The notes under the pieces were generated by a model that was not told the origin of the DNA, searched no databases, and was given only the letters and a program-made list of their open reading frames with translations. Positions 26,747-37,018 of a DNA stretch of 64,000 nt are shown here, piece by piece. Source of the stretch: Rhizobium sp. 007 (GTDB taxonomy: Bacteria; Pseudomonadota; Alphaproteobacteria; Rhizobiales; Rhizobiaceae); the NCBI RefSeq assembly GCF_015353075.1, contig NZ_CP064188.1, positions 1,488,001 to 1,552,000 of the forward strand, read 5' to 3'. How positions within the stretch are numbered: the stretch's first letter is position 1; each line of letters opens with the position of its first letter. The position numbers were made by a program, and so were the translations under genes.

Positions 26747-27322
26747 TCAACCCGCAATAGCACCGGATTTCTTTGCGACCCAGGTGGCGACATAGTCCAT
26801 CAGTGCTGGCGATAGGCAGTCATATGGCTCCAATCCAAGCTCCCGCAAGCGGGCCCGTATGTCGTCCATTCGACTGGGATCGACGCCCGACTCGATAATG
26901 GAGGAAACAAAGGCTGCAAATTCCGGTGGAGCCCAGCCTGGTTCCTGGAAACGCTCGGGGTGAACGAAGTCCAGCCCCTGGAACGCATGCTCCCGCTCGA
27001 CCGGTCCATACATGTGCACGCCGCATTGCTTGCAGGCGTGACGTTGGATCAGTGCACTCGGATCGACCACCTGCAACTTGTCGCCGTTCTCCAGCACAGT
27101 CACCTTGTCATGCGGGACGACCGCGACAATGGAGAAAGAAGTACCTCTGGGCTTCCAGCATTTGGTGCAGCCGCAAACGTGGTTGTGGGCGACCTGCCCC
27201 TCGATCCTTACCTTGACCGGCCGGTCCGTGCAGGCACAAACAAGCGTGCCACCGGCAAAGCCGGGGTTGGCGGGTTTTAAACCATCGTCGACTGCCGGAT
27301 GAATATGAACTGCACTTTCCAT
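26747..27322 (-). CDS. gfa: S-(hydroxymethyl)glutathione synthase (glutathione-dependent formaldehyde-activating enzyme)
   Basis: The 191-residue zinc protein of the Gfa family binds glutathione and accelerates its addition to formaldehyde to give S-hydroxymethylglutathione. Zinc ligands are visible as CACTDRP (near 29-31), CGCTKCWK (near 50-55) and [10 protein letters not shown] (near 97-100). Length and the C-terminal helical region match Paracoccus-type Gfa. It lies 90 bases downstream of the class III alcohol dehydrogenase gene on the same strand, so the two steps of formaldehyde oxidation are encoded together. Confidence 0.92.
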   Translation of the reverse strand: MESAVHIHPAVDDGLKPANPGFAGGTLVCACTDRPVKVRIEGQVAHNHVCGCTKCWKPRGTSFSIVAVVPHDKVTVLENGDKLQVVDPSALIQRHACKQCGVHMYGPVEREHAFQGLDFVHPERFQEPGWAPPEFAAFVSSIIESGVDPSRMDDIRARLRELGLEPYDCLSPALMDYVATWVAKKSGAIAG

Positions 27323-27412
27323 CGCATGTTCCTCCCCTGTTGCGCCGAAGCCCGTCCGGGTCTCCGGATATTGGCCTACTTCGGCTTTCGTCCGAACGCC
27401 CGGCGGACACGT

Positions 27413-28540
<1,128 letters not shown>

Positions 28541-28597
28541 CTTTTTATCCCCTTCTAACGCTCATTCCTCATCGTATTGGTTGCCGCGCGCGCCATG

Positions 28598-28793
28598 TCA
28601 TCCACCGATACAGTTGGCCTCGTGGTCTTTCGCCGGAGGCTTGTCAGCCTTCTTGGGCGGACAACCGCGTGGCGCGTCGCCGAAGGCCCGCGCGCGCAGA
28701 TAGACGTAGATGTCGTCGAGGTTGCGGTAGACGTTCTTGTTTTTCGCCGAACGCCGGCATGACGTTTTCCTTGCCGCCGTTGATGTCGAGAGC
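28598..28793 (-). pseudogene. C-terminal remnant of a methanol-metabolism-type cytochrome c
   Basis: Two frames together read as the end of a c-type cytochrome: ALDINGGKENVMPAFGE (with the haem-ligand Met) in one, then NKNVYRNLDDIYVYLRARAF and a tail ending CIGG in another. The shift is at the T5 run 28740-28744 (A5 on the coding strand); one base fewer restores FGENKNVYRNL. The haem-binding CxxCH and the whole N-terminal half are missing. The Asp-Ile-Tyr-Val-Tyr-Leu-Arg-Ala helix and Pro/Lys tail are typical of the cytochrome that accepts electrons from PQQ methanol dehydrogenases. It lies 57 bases upstream of frmA. Confidence 0.65.
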
Positions 28794-29396
28794 ATAAACC
28801 CTATGGGGAACGGCGCATGGACATACATCACGTCGCCGATTACCCGACCTCGGGAGACCACAAGGCCGACCCAAGCGCTCAACTTGTTGTCTATGATGGG
28901 ACGTTCGCTTCCGTCAGCGTGTCACAGTTCGCCAGGCGGGCAGTAGGCACTATTGTTGCCCGTCCTCGTACCTACGAGACTCTGCCGCTCCCATTCGGCA
29001 AAGCCTTGAAGCCGGAAACCAACAAATACGATAAGCCTTTCAAATGACGTAGGCAATAATAAATAAATTGGGCAGTACAGAGCGATAGAGGAAATGTTGC
29101 TCTGCAATATTCTCTATTGCAGACGGTGCAACCATCACCAGGTATTTATTGCGATGCCGCACCGTCCTACGAGCCGCGGAATTCATCCACGGCACTCGTA
29201 GACGCGATCGTGAACCACGGCTATGCCTGCAAGCGGGCGCGGTATTCTCGCAGAATGCGCAGGCGAAGTCTGCAACCACGGAACCAAGGCGCGCTCAGGC
29301 GGCGGCAGATGTCCACTGGTTCTGACAGTGCATACGGGGCCGCCCCACCGTGACTGCAATCGGCCTGATAAGAGCTAAACTGGCGGGGCTGCAAAG
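28794..29396. other. Intergenic stretch, no gene supported
   Basis: About 600 bases between the cytochrome relic and the ABC importer genes. Part of the lost cytochrome or methanol dehydrogenase genes might have been here, but I recognise no such sequence in any frame. Several short open frames lack start signals. Confidence 0.4.
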
Positions 29397-30137
29397 TCAG
29401 CCGGCGTCCGGAAACTTCGTCCGGAAATCCGACACCAGATCGTCCAGCGCCTGGACGTGGCGGGCTTGACGCGAGATCTCAACATCGAAGATGCCTCGCA
29501 CATGGGCCGGCCGCGGTGACAGCACGATGACACGATCTGCCAACAGAAGCGCTTCCCGCAGATTATGCGTCACCATCAGGGCAGTGGTGGGCCTCGCCGA
29601 CCACACCGTCATCAGAAGACGCCGCAATTTGTCAGCCGTCCGTTCGTCGAGCGAGGCGAAAGGCTCGTCCAGCAAAAGGATCGCAGGTTCTGTGGCAAAG
29701 GCACGCGCGAGGGCAGCGCGACGCGCAAGGCCGAGCGAAAGTTCTGAAGGATAGAGCGACCGCATTGAGGACAAGCCCAGAATGTCGAACAGCCCGTCCA
29801 AGTCGATGTCCCGCGTGCCTGGAGACAACGCAAGGCGGACATTCTGCTCCACCGTTCGCCAAGGCAAAAGCACGGGCTCCTGGAATACCGCAGCGATGCG
29901 ATTGGAGCCGCCCTTGGGCAACTGGTAGCTGCCGTAAAACGCCTGATCGAGCCCCAGCAGAATGCGCAAGGTCGTGGTTTTGCCGCAGCCGGACGGCCCG
30001 AACAAACAGGCAAATTCCCCCTGCCGCACCTCGAATGAAAGTCCGCGCAGGGCATCAATAGTCACGCCCTCAGCCGACCGGAACGTCTTCTCTGCAATGT
30101 CGACCTTAAGCGGGGCGGCGGCGCCAGCGTGTTGCAT
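29397..30137 (-). CDS. ABC transporter ATP-binding protein, nitrate/sulfonate/bicarbonate type
   Basis: About 246 residues of the TauB/SsuB/NrtD group: Walker A GPSGCGKTT, Q-loop FQEPVLLPW, a degenerate signature (LSLGLARRAALARA in place of LSGGMRQR), Walker B AILLLDEP, and H-loop MVTHNLREA. The altered signature is common in this subgroup. The ATG at 30137 overlaps the end of the permease gene by about 30 bases. With the permease and binding protein it forms a complete importer in order binding protein, permease, ATPase. Confidence 0.87.
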   Translation of the reverse strand: MQHAGAAAPLKVDIAEKTFRSAEGVTIDALRGLSFEVRQGEFACLFGPSGCGKTTTLRILLGLDQAFYGSYQLPKGGSNRIAAVFQEPVLLPWRTVEQNVRLALSPGTRDIDLDGLFDILGLSSMRSLYPSELSLGLARRAALARAFATEPAILLLDEPFASLDERTADKLRRLLMTVWSARPTTALMVTHNLREALLLADRVIVLSPRPAHVRGIFDVEISRQARHVQALDDLVSDFRTKFPDAG

Positions 30138-30924
30138 GTCGTTCAAATGGCTGCACCAGGAGGAGTTCGATCAATAGCATAATGGCAACGAAAGCCAGCG
30201 AATAGGCAAGGATGGCGGCGACATCGAATATCTGGAAGTGAAGATAGATCTGGAAGCCCACCCCATTTGAACGGCCTAGCAACTCGACAACGAGCACGAT
30301 CTTCCAGATCAGCGCAATACCGGATCGCGATGCAGCTGCAAAATAAGGCTGCAGCTGCGGCATCAGAATATGGCGGATCCTGTCGAGCGGGCTGAGGCGA
30401 TAGACTTTTGCCATTTCGGCGTAACGCGGATCGAGCGCCCGCGCGCCCTCGCGCATGGTGACGACAACATTGGGTATCTTGTTGATCGCCACTGCGCTGA
30501 TCGCCGCCGCTTCCGTCAGGCCGAACCAGATGTAGGCGAGAACGATGACGACCAGTGCCGGCAGATTGAGAAAAAGAACAAGCCACGGATTGAAGAAAGA
30601 ATCCGCTCGCCGGTGCACGCCGAGCAAGACGCCGATGACCGATCCGACCAGCATCGCAACAACATAGGCGGCGGCGACCCGGGACAGCGTCATGGCGAGA
30701 TGATAGGCGAGATCGCCGCTTGCCGCCTCCTTGACCAGCACACGCCAGACGTCGATCGGCGGCGGAAACGCCCGGCTCGGCCAGATTCCCGCCGCGAGGT
30801 TCCAGAGCAGGCATAGTCCGAGAAGGGACGCCAAAGCCGTTGCCGCCGGCAGAAGACCACGAGAAATGGCAGTCGCTCGTCGGGCCTCAACAGCCGCTTT
30901 TTCCCGTCCGCGTCCTGCTGTCAT
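30106..30924 (-). CDS. ABC transporter permease, nitrate/sulfonate type
   Basis: The 272-residue inner-membrane protein has about six helices and the binding-protein-dependent transport EAA-like loop (ALDPRYAEMAKVYRLSPLDR, then IRHILMPQLQPYF). It resembles SsuC/TauC permeases. Its ATG overlaps the stop of the binding-protein gene (ATGA), so it is translationally coupled to it, and it overlaps the ATPase gene downstream. The basic N-terminus (TAGRGREKAAVEARRAT) precedes the first helix. Confidence 0.87.
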   Translation of the reverse strand: MTAGRGREKAAVEARRATAISRGLLPAATALASLLGLCLLWNLAAGIWPSRAFPPPIDVWRVLVKEAASGDLAYHLAMTLSRVAAAYVVAMLVGSVIGVLLGVHRRADSFFNPWLVLFLNLPALVVIVLAYIWFGLTEAAAISAVAINKIPNVVVTMREGARALDPRYAEMAKVYRLSPLDRIRHILMPQLQPYFAAASRSGIALIWKIVLVVELLGRSNGVGFQIYLHFQIFDVAAILAYSLAFVAIMLLIELLLVQPFERHATRWRRRPA

Positions 30925-31910
30925 GTCTTTAAGGCCCAGAACGTTCCCGGAGCCATCTGGCGCGCCTCACCGACAAGCTTCTCCCCACCCAGTTCGGCCA
31001 GGATTCCGTATAGCTTGGCGGCATCTTTCTCCTCCTCTGCGAGCGGCCTGTTCGGAATGCCTTCGCGGTAGCGATCGCGAAGCATCTCGAGTTCCCTGCC
31101 TTCGGCTCGCACGATCGGCGCCAGCCGCTGCCATTCTGCGTCGGACTGTGCCAGGAGCTTCTTGGCCCCGCCACTTGCCCGCAGGAAGCTCATGGCGACG
31201 TCCGGGTTTTCGTTTGCCCATTTGTCATGGAAAACATAGCCGAGCGCCGAAACCGGCCCCGATGCCCCGAGCGCCTTGGCGGCATCGTCGGCACCCACGA
31301 GTCGGCGGAAACCATTTGCCTCCAGCCGGGCACAGAAATGCCAGAAATTCAGCACAGCATCGAGTTCGCCGGAAACGGCCTTTTCCGACAGCAGGGGCGG
31401 TGCGCCGAAAACGATCTCGCTTTCTCTGGTCAGGTCCATCTTGTGATCACGCCGGGCCAGGCCCTGGATCAGGAGCCAGCTCTTGTCGAGCGACCCACCG
31501 GTCACGCCGATTTTCTTTCCGGCGAGATCGGGAATGGCACGAATGGGCGCATCCTCCTTGACCATGATGGCGCCAACCGCGGTCGAGTAAGGTGCGAGCG
31601 TCAGATCCGCACCCTGCGAACGCTGGCGCGACACCCACAGCCAATCGGAAACGATGATGTCGAGATCGCCCGCCAACATGGCGACATTGCTGGCGTCTTC
31701 CCCCGCGAAGTAGACGATCTCCACGTCGATCCCGTTGGCCGCGTCAAACTTGTGGTGCTTAATGGTGTCGAGTTCCCAATTCACTGTCCCGAACTTCAAG
31801 ATGCCGACCCGGATCTTCGGCGCGGGCGGTTTGGCCACTGCATGGAAGCTCAGGAGACTTGTCGCAGCCAGAACGGCTGTTCCGCAAAGCGCGCGCCTCG
31901 ATATGTTCAT
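30921..31910 (-). CDS. ABC transporter substrate-binding protein, nitrate/sulfonate (NMT1/SsuA-like) type
   Basis: The 329-residue exported protein has a signal peptide with an RR-containing n-region (MNISRRALCGTAVLAATSLL) and cleavage near VAKP. The NMT1/THI5-like fold is shown by KIRVGILKFGTVNWELDTI, LAGDLDIIVSDWLWVSRQRS and GKKIGVTGGSLDKSW. The substrate is not deducible; sulfonates are the family default, but related transporters often sit in PQQ-alcohol oxidation loci, and a methanol-type cytochrome relic is nearby. GGGAGAT precedes the ATG at 31910; the long upstream open frame is not coding. Confidence 0.85.
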   Translation of the reverse strand: MNISRRALCGTAVLAATSLLSFHAVAKPPAPKIRVGILKFGTVNWELDTIKHHKFDAANGIDVEIVYFAGEDASNVAMLAGDLDIIVSDWLWVSRQRSQGADLTLAPYSTAVGAIMVKEDAPIRAIPDLAGKKIGVTGGSLDKSWLLIQGLARRDHKMDLTRESEIVFGAPPLLSEKAVSGELDAVLNFWHFCARLEANGFRRLVGADDAAKALGASGPVSALGYVFHDKWANENPDVAMSFLRASGGAKKLLAQSDAEWQRLAPIVRAEGRELEMLRDRYREGIPNRPLAEEEKDAAKLYGILAELGGEKLVGEARQMAPGTFWALKT

Positions 31911-32297
31911 GATGCCATCTCCCGGCCAAATGTTTGCAGCGGCGTCATATTTCCCGGCTCCTGCTGGGGCAGACGCATGTCCAACGGATGAACTTCTGTG
32001 ACGGATGGCTTCCCGACCACTTTGCGATCGGTCAGGACGAGATCGACGAGGTTCAATTGAGCACCTTTCACTGCACGAATGCGCACGCAATAACGCCAAC
32101 CGACATGCTTTGCATGCCGTCCGGTTGCCGGCTTTCACAAGGTGCCCGATGGAGAGCCGACCTAAAGGATACGCGTGCCACAAAGAAGCGTCAATCATTC
32201 CGCGAGGAACCGCGCCTGCCTGTGCGTTGAATGTGCGGCCCATGTTGACGTGCCTCCGACATGATCGCCGCCCCAGCAGCAGTTCGCGAGATAGAGG
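31911..32297. other. Intergenic stretch upstream of the ABC importer
   Basis: About 390 bases. It should hold the promoter of the leftward importer operon. Overlapping open frames are non-coding in appearance. The VOC-family relic begins directly after it on the plus strand. Confidence 0.4.
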
Positions 32298-32468
32298 CAT
32301 GGCCACTGGTTGTTCGATGATGCCGATGCGGCCTATGCACGGGCAAAAATAGCCGGCGCCGAGATTCTGGAGGAATCAACCGATCGCCACTATGGCAGCC
32401 GCGAATTCATCTGCTGCGATCCGGAAGGCAATGTCTGGTCCTTCGGCACCTGCTGGCCGAAAAACTGA
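32298..32468 (+). pseudogene. VOC/glyoxalase-family C-terminal fragment
   Basis: An open frame of 56 codons after a TAG reads HWLFDDADAAYARAKIAGAE, then ILEESTDRHYGSREF and the typical VOC ending CCDPEGNVWSFGTCWPK with a stop. This is the last half-module of a glyoxalase/bleomycin-resistance family protein. No start codon or N-terminal half is present, so it is a truncated relic. It faces the molybdenum hydroxylase operon tail. Confidence 0.65.
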
Positions 32469-32559
32469 CGAACCCGGCGGTTATGGTCCAGAGCAAAATC
32501 GCCGCAAACAGCGCCACATCGCGCTGAAAAATGATGATTTGATGCCACGGTGGGCCTCT

Positions 32560-33213
32560 TTATTCAACGGGGCAAGCCGCGCCGGTTTCCACCCAGGCTT
32601 TGATAAGCTCGCCGAACTCGGCCTGCGTGCCCGGCACGGGCTCGCGGCCCTCGCCTGGGTTCCAACCCCATCCGACGAGGCCGTCATGGGCCATGTGCTC
32701 GGCGATCTCATTCAGGTCCTTGCCGCCGTTGCGCTCCGGGTCCTTCAACTGCTGACAGATTTCGCCGAGAGATTTGCCGACCCAGGCCATTTCGATCGGC
32801 GCCAGATGCCAGGCCGCATTGCCGGGTATGCTCCGCAACGTCGGCGACTGCCCGACGACGGTTGCGTTTTCGGCGCCGTGACAGGTGTTACACATCATGC
32901 CGGGAACACCCATACCGCCCTCGCCGCGCGTGACCGGCGGCTCATGCGGCTGCATGCTCATCCTCTGCAGCGGCCGGTCCGTCGCCGGGTGGCAGTTGAC
33001 ACAGCGCGGATGCTCGATGACCTTGCCCGCTTCCTCGAACAAAGCCACCGATCGCGCCTTCGCATCGGCAATCGACAAGAAGGAGGCAGCCGGCTTCAAG
33101 GATGTCCTGTCCGCGCTCGAGGCCCCTTGCGCGAGTGCCATGAAGGATGCCGGCAGGGCTGCCAGGAGCGAAATGCCGCCTGCAATGCAGGCAAGAGCCA
33201 ATCTGCTTTTCAC
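32560..33213 (-). CDS. Di-haem c-type cytochrome partner of molybdenum hydroxylase
   Basis: The 217-residue exported protein has a signal peptide (residues 1-28) and two haem-attachment motifs, CVNCH and CNTCH, about 40 residues apart. The 11-base gap to the upstream IorB-like gene and its position as the third gene of the operon indicate that it takes electrons from the periplasmic molybdenum hydroxylase and passes them to the respiratory chain. This arrangement is known from aldehyde or isoquinoline oxidoreductases in Proteobacteria. Met ligands are plausible in MSMQPHEPP and GVPGMMC. Confidence 0.82.
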   Translation of the reverse strand: MKSRLALACIAGGISLLAALPASFMALAQGASSADRTSLKPAASFLSIADAKARSVALFEEAGKVIEHPRCVNCHPATDRPLQRMSMQPHEPPVTRGEGGMGVPGMMCNTCHGAENATVVGQSPTLRSIPGNAAWHLAPIEMAWVGKSLGEICQQLKDPERNGGKDLNEIAEHMAHDGLVGWGWNPGEGREPVPGTQAEFGELIKAWVETGAACPVE

Positions 33214-33224
33214 CGTGATCTCCC

Positions 33225-35381
33225 TCAGCTCGTCGCAGCACTGACGATCGGCAGGCTCCGCACCGGGTTGCCGGTCAGGCGCCGCCAGGCATTGGCCACG
33301 GCCGGACCGACAGGCGGAACCCCCGGCTCTCCGACGCCCGTCGGAGCTGCAGCGGACGTGATCACCGCAACCTCCACATCCGGCATCTCGTTGATCCTGA
33401 TCGAGCGATAGTCGTGGAAGTTCGACTGCACGATGGCCCCGCCCTTTCCAAGCGTCACAGCGTCAAAGAGGACGGCCCCGAGACCATAGCCGATGCCGCC
33501 CTCCATCTGTGCCTTGACGACATTGGGATTGATTGCAACACCGCAATCGACCGCACACCAGACCTTGTGCACACGCGGAGCGCCGTCGCTGCCGACCGAG
33601 ATCTCGACGACCTGGCCGACATAGGTTCCGAAGCTCTTGACGACGGCAACGCCACGCTGCCGCCCTTCTGCAGGCTTCGCGCCCCAATTGGCGATCTCGG
33701 CCGCCCTCCTCAAGACCCCCGCATAGCGCGGATCTTCCGTCAATAGCGCGAGGCGTCCTTCGACAGGATCCTTGCCGACCTTCTGGAGAAGCTCATCGAG
33801 GAACGTCTCGACCGCAAAGCCTGTATGGGTATGGCCGACCGATCGCCACCAGAGCGGCGGCACGGCGAGCTTCACGTTGTGCGACATCACACGCAGGTTT
33901 GCCACGTTGTAGGGGAGATTGGACGCACCCTCGACGGAAGTCTCGTCGAGGTCGGCCTTGCCCATGATCGACTGGCCGACGATCGTCTGATCCCAGGCCA
34001 CAATCTGGCCGTTCTTGTCGATCGCACCACGCATCCTGTGGAGATACATCGGCCGGTAATAGCCGCCGCGGATATCGTCCTCGCGCGTCCACATATGCTT
34101 GACTGGGCGAGATTGGTCAGTTGCCGCGAAGACGGCGGCCGCCTCCTGCATATAGGGCGAGCCGAACTGGGCCCGGCGCCCGAAACTGCCCCCCGTGATC
34201 TGGGTATTGATCCTGACCTTGGAGGGATCGAGACCGACGGCCTTTGCGGCCACCGTCTTGTCCATGCCGGGAAATTGCGCCCCGGTATAGACGTCGAGGC
34301 TGCCGTCCGGTGCCTTTAAGAACACCGCGTCAAGCGGCTCCATCGGCGCGTGGGCAAGGAACGGGAAGACGACCTCCGCTTCCAGCGTCTCAAGGCCTTC
34401 GCCGGCAAAGGCCCTGTCGACGTCGCCCTTGCTGGCGGCACTCAAGCCAGTCTCTTTGGCCGTATTGGCGTAATCGGCGGCAAGCTCCTCGCTTGAACGC
34501 GTCTCGGCGTCGGAAAGGTCCCAGTCGACCTTCAGCAGCGAGCGCCCTTTGAGGGCTGCATAGGTGTGTTCGGCATAAACGGCCACGCCCTGAGTCATCT
34601 GTTTCACATCGATGACGCCCGTCACCTTGCGCGCCTGGCTGTCGTCAAAGGACTTGACGGTCGCGCCGAAGTGGTCGGGATGGGCAACGACGGCGACCAG
34701 AAGGTTGTCAGGAATGACGTCCAGCGTAAAGATCGCCGCGCCGTTGGTCTTGGAAACAGTGTCGAGCTTCGGCAGTTCCTGGCCGATCAGCACGAATTTC
34801 TCCGGATCCTTGAGGCTCACCTCCGCCGGTGGCGCTATCGCGGCAGCCTTCGCGGCAAACGCCCCGAAGCCGCTCTCCTTGCCCGTGGCCGAATGGCGGA
34901 TGCGGCCCTTTTCGACGGTGATTTCACCTGCCGGAACCTTCCATTCATCCGCCGCCGCCGCAACCAGCATGGCGCGCGCCGTGGCGCCTGCCTTGCGGAA
35001 CTGCTCGTAGGAATTGGCGATCGACGACGAGCCGCCAGTACCCTGCACTCCGAAAGCGAGATTTGCGTATACCTTGTCATCGGCGAGTGAATGCACCGCG
35101 CGCATCTGCCCCCAATCAGCATCGAGTTCTTCAGCGACCAACGTCGCAAGGCCGGTAAACGGCCCCTGGCCGAATTCGATATGCTTGGAGAGGACCGTCA
35201 CCGTGTCGTCGTTGCCGATCTTCACGAAGGTGTTGAGCATCGCAAGCGCATCATTGCCGCCGGCCTGAACGCCCGTTACGGCCGCAAGGGCAGGCATTCT
35301 CGGCGTTAGCGCAAATCCGATAACAAGGCCGCTGCCGGCAAGAAACGCCCGGCGGGTCGTGGAAATATGCTGGAGAGTCAT
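33225..35381 (-). CDS. Xanthine dehydrogenase-family molybdopterin-binding subunit (IorB-like, Tat-exported)
   Basis: The 718-residue large subunit begins with a twin-arginine signal (STTRRAFLAG, then a hydrophobic stretch), so it is folded in the cytoplasm and exported. Molybdopterin-binding and active-site blocks include EFGQGPFTGLATLVAEELDA, GTGGSSS, ITGGSFGRRA and the C-terminal TGVGEPGVPPVGPAVANA with the expected catalytic Glu in GVGEPG. It resembles isoquinoline 1-oxidoreductase beta subunits and membrane aldehyde dehydrogenases. It would hydroxylate an N-heterocycle or oxidise an aldehyde with water-derived oxygen. It lacks an adjacent XdhC/MocA-type maturation gene. It starts three bases after the small subunit ends. 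Confidence 0.9.
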   Translation of the reverse strand: MTLQHISTTRRAFLAGSGLVIGFALTPRMPALAAVTGVQAGGNDALAMLNTFVKIGNDDTVTVLSKHIEFGQGPFTGLATLVAEELDADWGQMRAVHSLADDKVYANLAFGVQGTGGSSSIANSYEQFRKAGATARAMLVAAAADEWKVPAGEITVEKGRIRHSATGKESGFGAFAAKAAAIAPPAEVSLKDPEKFVLIGQELPKLDTVSKTNGAAIFTLDVIPDNLLVAVVAHPDHFGATVKSFDDSQARKVTGVIDVKQMTQGVAVYAEHTYAALKGRSLLKVDWDLSDAETRSSEELAADYANTAKETGLSAASKGDVDRAFAGEGLETLEAEVVFPFLAHAPMEPLDAVFLKAPDGSLDVYTGAQFPGMDKTVAAKAVGLDPSKVRINTQITGGSFGRRAQFGSPYMQEAAAVFAATDQSRPVKHMWTREDDIRGGYYRPMYLHRMRGAIDKNGQIVAWDQTIVGQSIMGKADLDETSVEGASNLPYNVANLRVMSHNVKLAVPPLWWRSVGHTHTGFAVETFLDELLQKVGKDPVEGRLALLTEDPRYAGVLRRAAEIANWGAKPAEGRQRGVAVVKSFGTYVGQVVEISVGSDGAPRVHKVWCAVDCGVAINPNVVKAQMEGGIGYGLGAVLFDAVTLGKGGAIVQSNFHDYRSIRINEMPDVEVAVITSAAAPTGVGEPGVPPVGPAVANAWRRLTGNPVRSLPIVSAATS

Positions 35382-35384
35382 GGC

Positions 35385-35843
35385 TCAACCCTCCATCGCT
35401 GCGGCGGCATTGTGGATTGCCTGACGGATCCGGTGATAGGTGGCGCATCGACAGATATTGCCGGCCATCGCACCGTCGATATCCTCGTCGGTCGGCTTCG
35501 GAATGTTCTGCAGAAGTGAGACAGCCGACATGATCTGGCCGGATTGACAGTATCCGCATTGCGGGACATCGATGGCAACCCAGGCCGCCCTTACGACCTC
35601 GGCCTCCTTGCCCTCCACACCTTCGATGGTGAAGATTTCCGAGCCCTCGGCAGCCGAGATCGGCGTAATGCAGGAACGGCGCGTAAAGCCGTCCATGTGA
35701 ACGGTACAGGCCCCGCATTGCGCCACGCCGCAGCCGTATTTCGTTCCGGTGAGTTTCTCGAAATCGCGGATGAACCAGAGCAGCGGCGTATCCGGATCAC
35801 CGTCGAAAGTCTTCGTCTGTCCGTTGAGCGTGAAAGTAACCAT
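35385..35843 (-). CDS. (2Fe-2S)-binding small subunit of molybdenum hydroxylase (IorA-like)
   Basis: The 152-residue protein has a plant-type ferredoxin cluster site (C38, C43, C46 in [15 protein letters not shown], then C58) and a second helical-domain cluster ([10 protein letters not shown] and [12 protein letters not shown]). This two-domain subunit shuttles electrons from the Mo site to the partner cytochrome. It is the first gene of the three-gene operon and would be co-exported with the Tat-bearing large subunit, as it has no signal of its own. No ligand is missing. Confidence 0.92.
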   Translation of the reverse strand: MVTFTLNGQTKTFDGDPDTPLLWFIRDFEKLTGTKYGCGVAQCGACTVHMDGFTRRSCITPISAAEGSEIFTIEGVEGKEAEVVRAAWVAIDVPQCGYCQSGQIMSAVSLLQNIPKPTDEDIDGAMAGNICRCATYHRIRQAIHNAAAAMEG

Positions 35844-35999
35844 GGCCGAGCCTCCCGGTTTGCTGGATCCGAAAGGGCTCCAGCGAGCATCGCAGCATCT
35901 TCACGGTGCCCAAATTACGGCAGAGTTTGCCTGTTGGCCATGGACGCACCGGTAACACCTCCGTTACCCGGAGGCGGCTCCGTTTAAGAAAACCGGGCA

Positions 36000-36727
36000 T
36001 CAGGCAGCCAGCGCCCGCGCTTTCAACCAAAGAAACAAGGGAAATCTGCTCCAGCGGCTCATGTGATCCCGCCCTTCTGTCAGGCCCGCAGTAGGCTCTC
36101 GAAGAGAGGTAATCGCAAAGCCTGCTGATTCTAGACCACCGACATAAGCCTCGAGCGGCTGCGCCCAACCAGCGAAATGCATCGTCAGCCCCCTGCTCTC
36201 GATTTTTGTCTCGAAACGGCGCCGATCAAAGTACGTCGCGCGGGGCTCCGAAGGCGCATTAGGCGCGGTCTCGGCGAGGAGCTCCAAATCCGCCAGCGGG
36301 TGAACGATCGAAATGAAAAGCGTCCCCTCCTTTCGCAACACGCGCCTGATTTCCCTAAGCGCCCCAGGAACATCGACAACGTCCATCAGAACATTGTAGG
36401 CCACGACAAGATCGAAGCTCTCGTTCTCGAACGGCAGTTCGCTGGCCGGTGCGATGGCATAATCATGAGCAGATTGGGCTTGCACTGCGGCCTTTAGCAG
36501 TTCCGCAACAGGATCGATTGCTGTCACCTGGTAGCCGCAAGTTTTTAGGATCCGGGAGACGCGACCCTCCCCACACCCGACGTCAAGCGCTTGGCCGCCC
36601 CTGTGCCAAGATAGTCAACGAGCGCGTCTCGATAAGCCCAAAAGGCATCGTGGTTTGGTGCACGCGCCCACGCTATCCATTGCGCTGCGGCTTCCGTCCA
36701 ATGTTCGCTATCGCCCCTTGCAGCCAT
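36000..36727 (-). pseudogene. Class I SAM-dependent methyltransferase, frameshifted
   Basis: The gene starts well (GGGAGG before the ATG at 36727; MAARGDSEHWTEAAAQWIAW) but leaves frame in the run CCCC at 36598-36601. In the next frame the sequence continues as ALDVGCGEGRVSRILKTCGY and QVTAIDPVAELL, the SAM-binding motif I region, and runs intact to a stop at 36000 (LPFENESFDLVVAYNVLMDV, VLRKEGTLFISIVHPLADLE). A single inserted or lost base in the homopolymer explains it. The rest of the protein is well preserved, so the mutation is recent or a sequencing error. The methyl acceptor is unknown. Confidence 0.75.
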
Positions 36728-36756
36728 AAACCAAACCTCCCTTGCGAAAACTGCCT

Positions 36757-36784
36757 TATAAACCGGCGCGCTGGCCGGTTTATA
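36757..36784. promoter_or_regulatory. 28-base inverted repeat upstream of the methyltransferase
   Basis: Arms TATAAACCGGC (36757-36767) and GCCGGTTTATA (36774-36784) are exact inverted repeats around a six-base centre, starting 30 bases upstream of the methyltransferase ATG. The position in the promoter region and the absence of a T-run favour an operator for a dimeric regulator over a terminator. Confidence 0.45.
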
Positions 36785-37018
36785 CCCCTTGCGTCCTGTT
36801 CAGTGCCATTGCACCGGCGGTGCCGCTACGGGCGCTCCCAAGAACCTGCCGATACAGCTGCGTCAATGCAGGAGCCGACTATAACATTCATGGATTAGGC
36901 TCACGCGATTTGAACCGAGGCCACGTGTAGAACAGCAAACAGAAGCCCAACATTTGAGCACCGGCCTTTGCGCGCACAAATTGAAATTCTCTCCAACCAT
37001 TTGACTATAATGCGGAAA

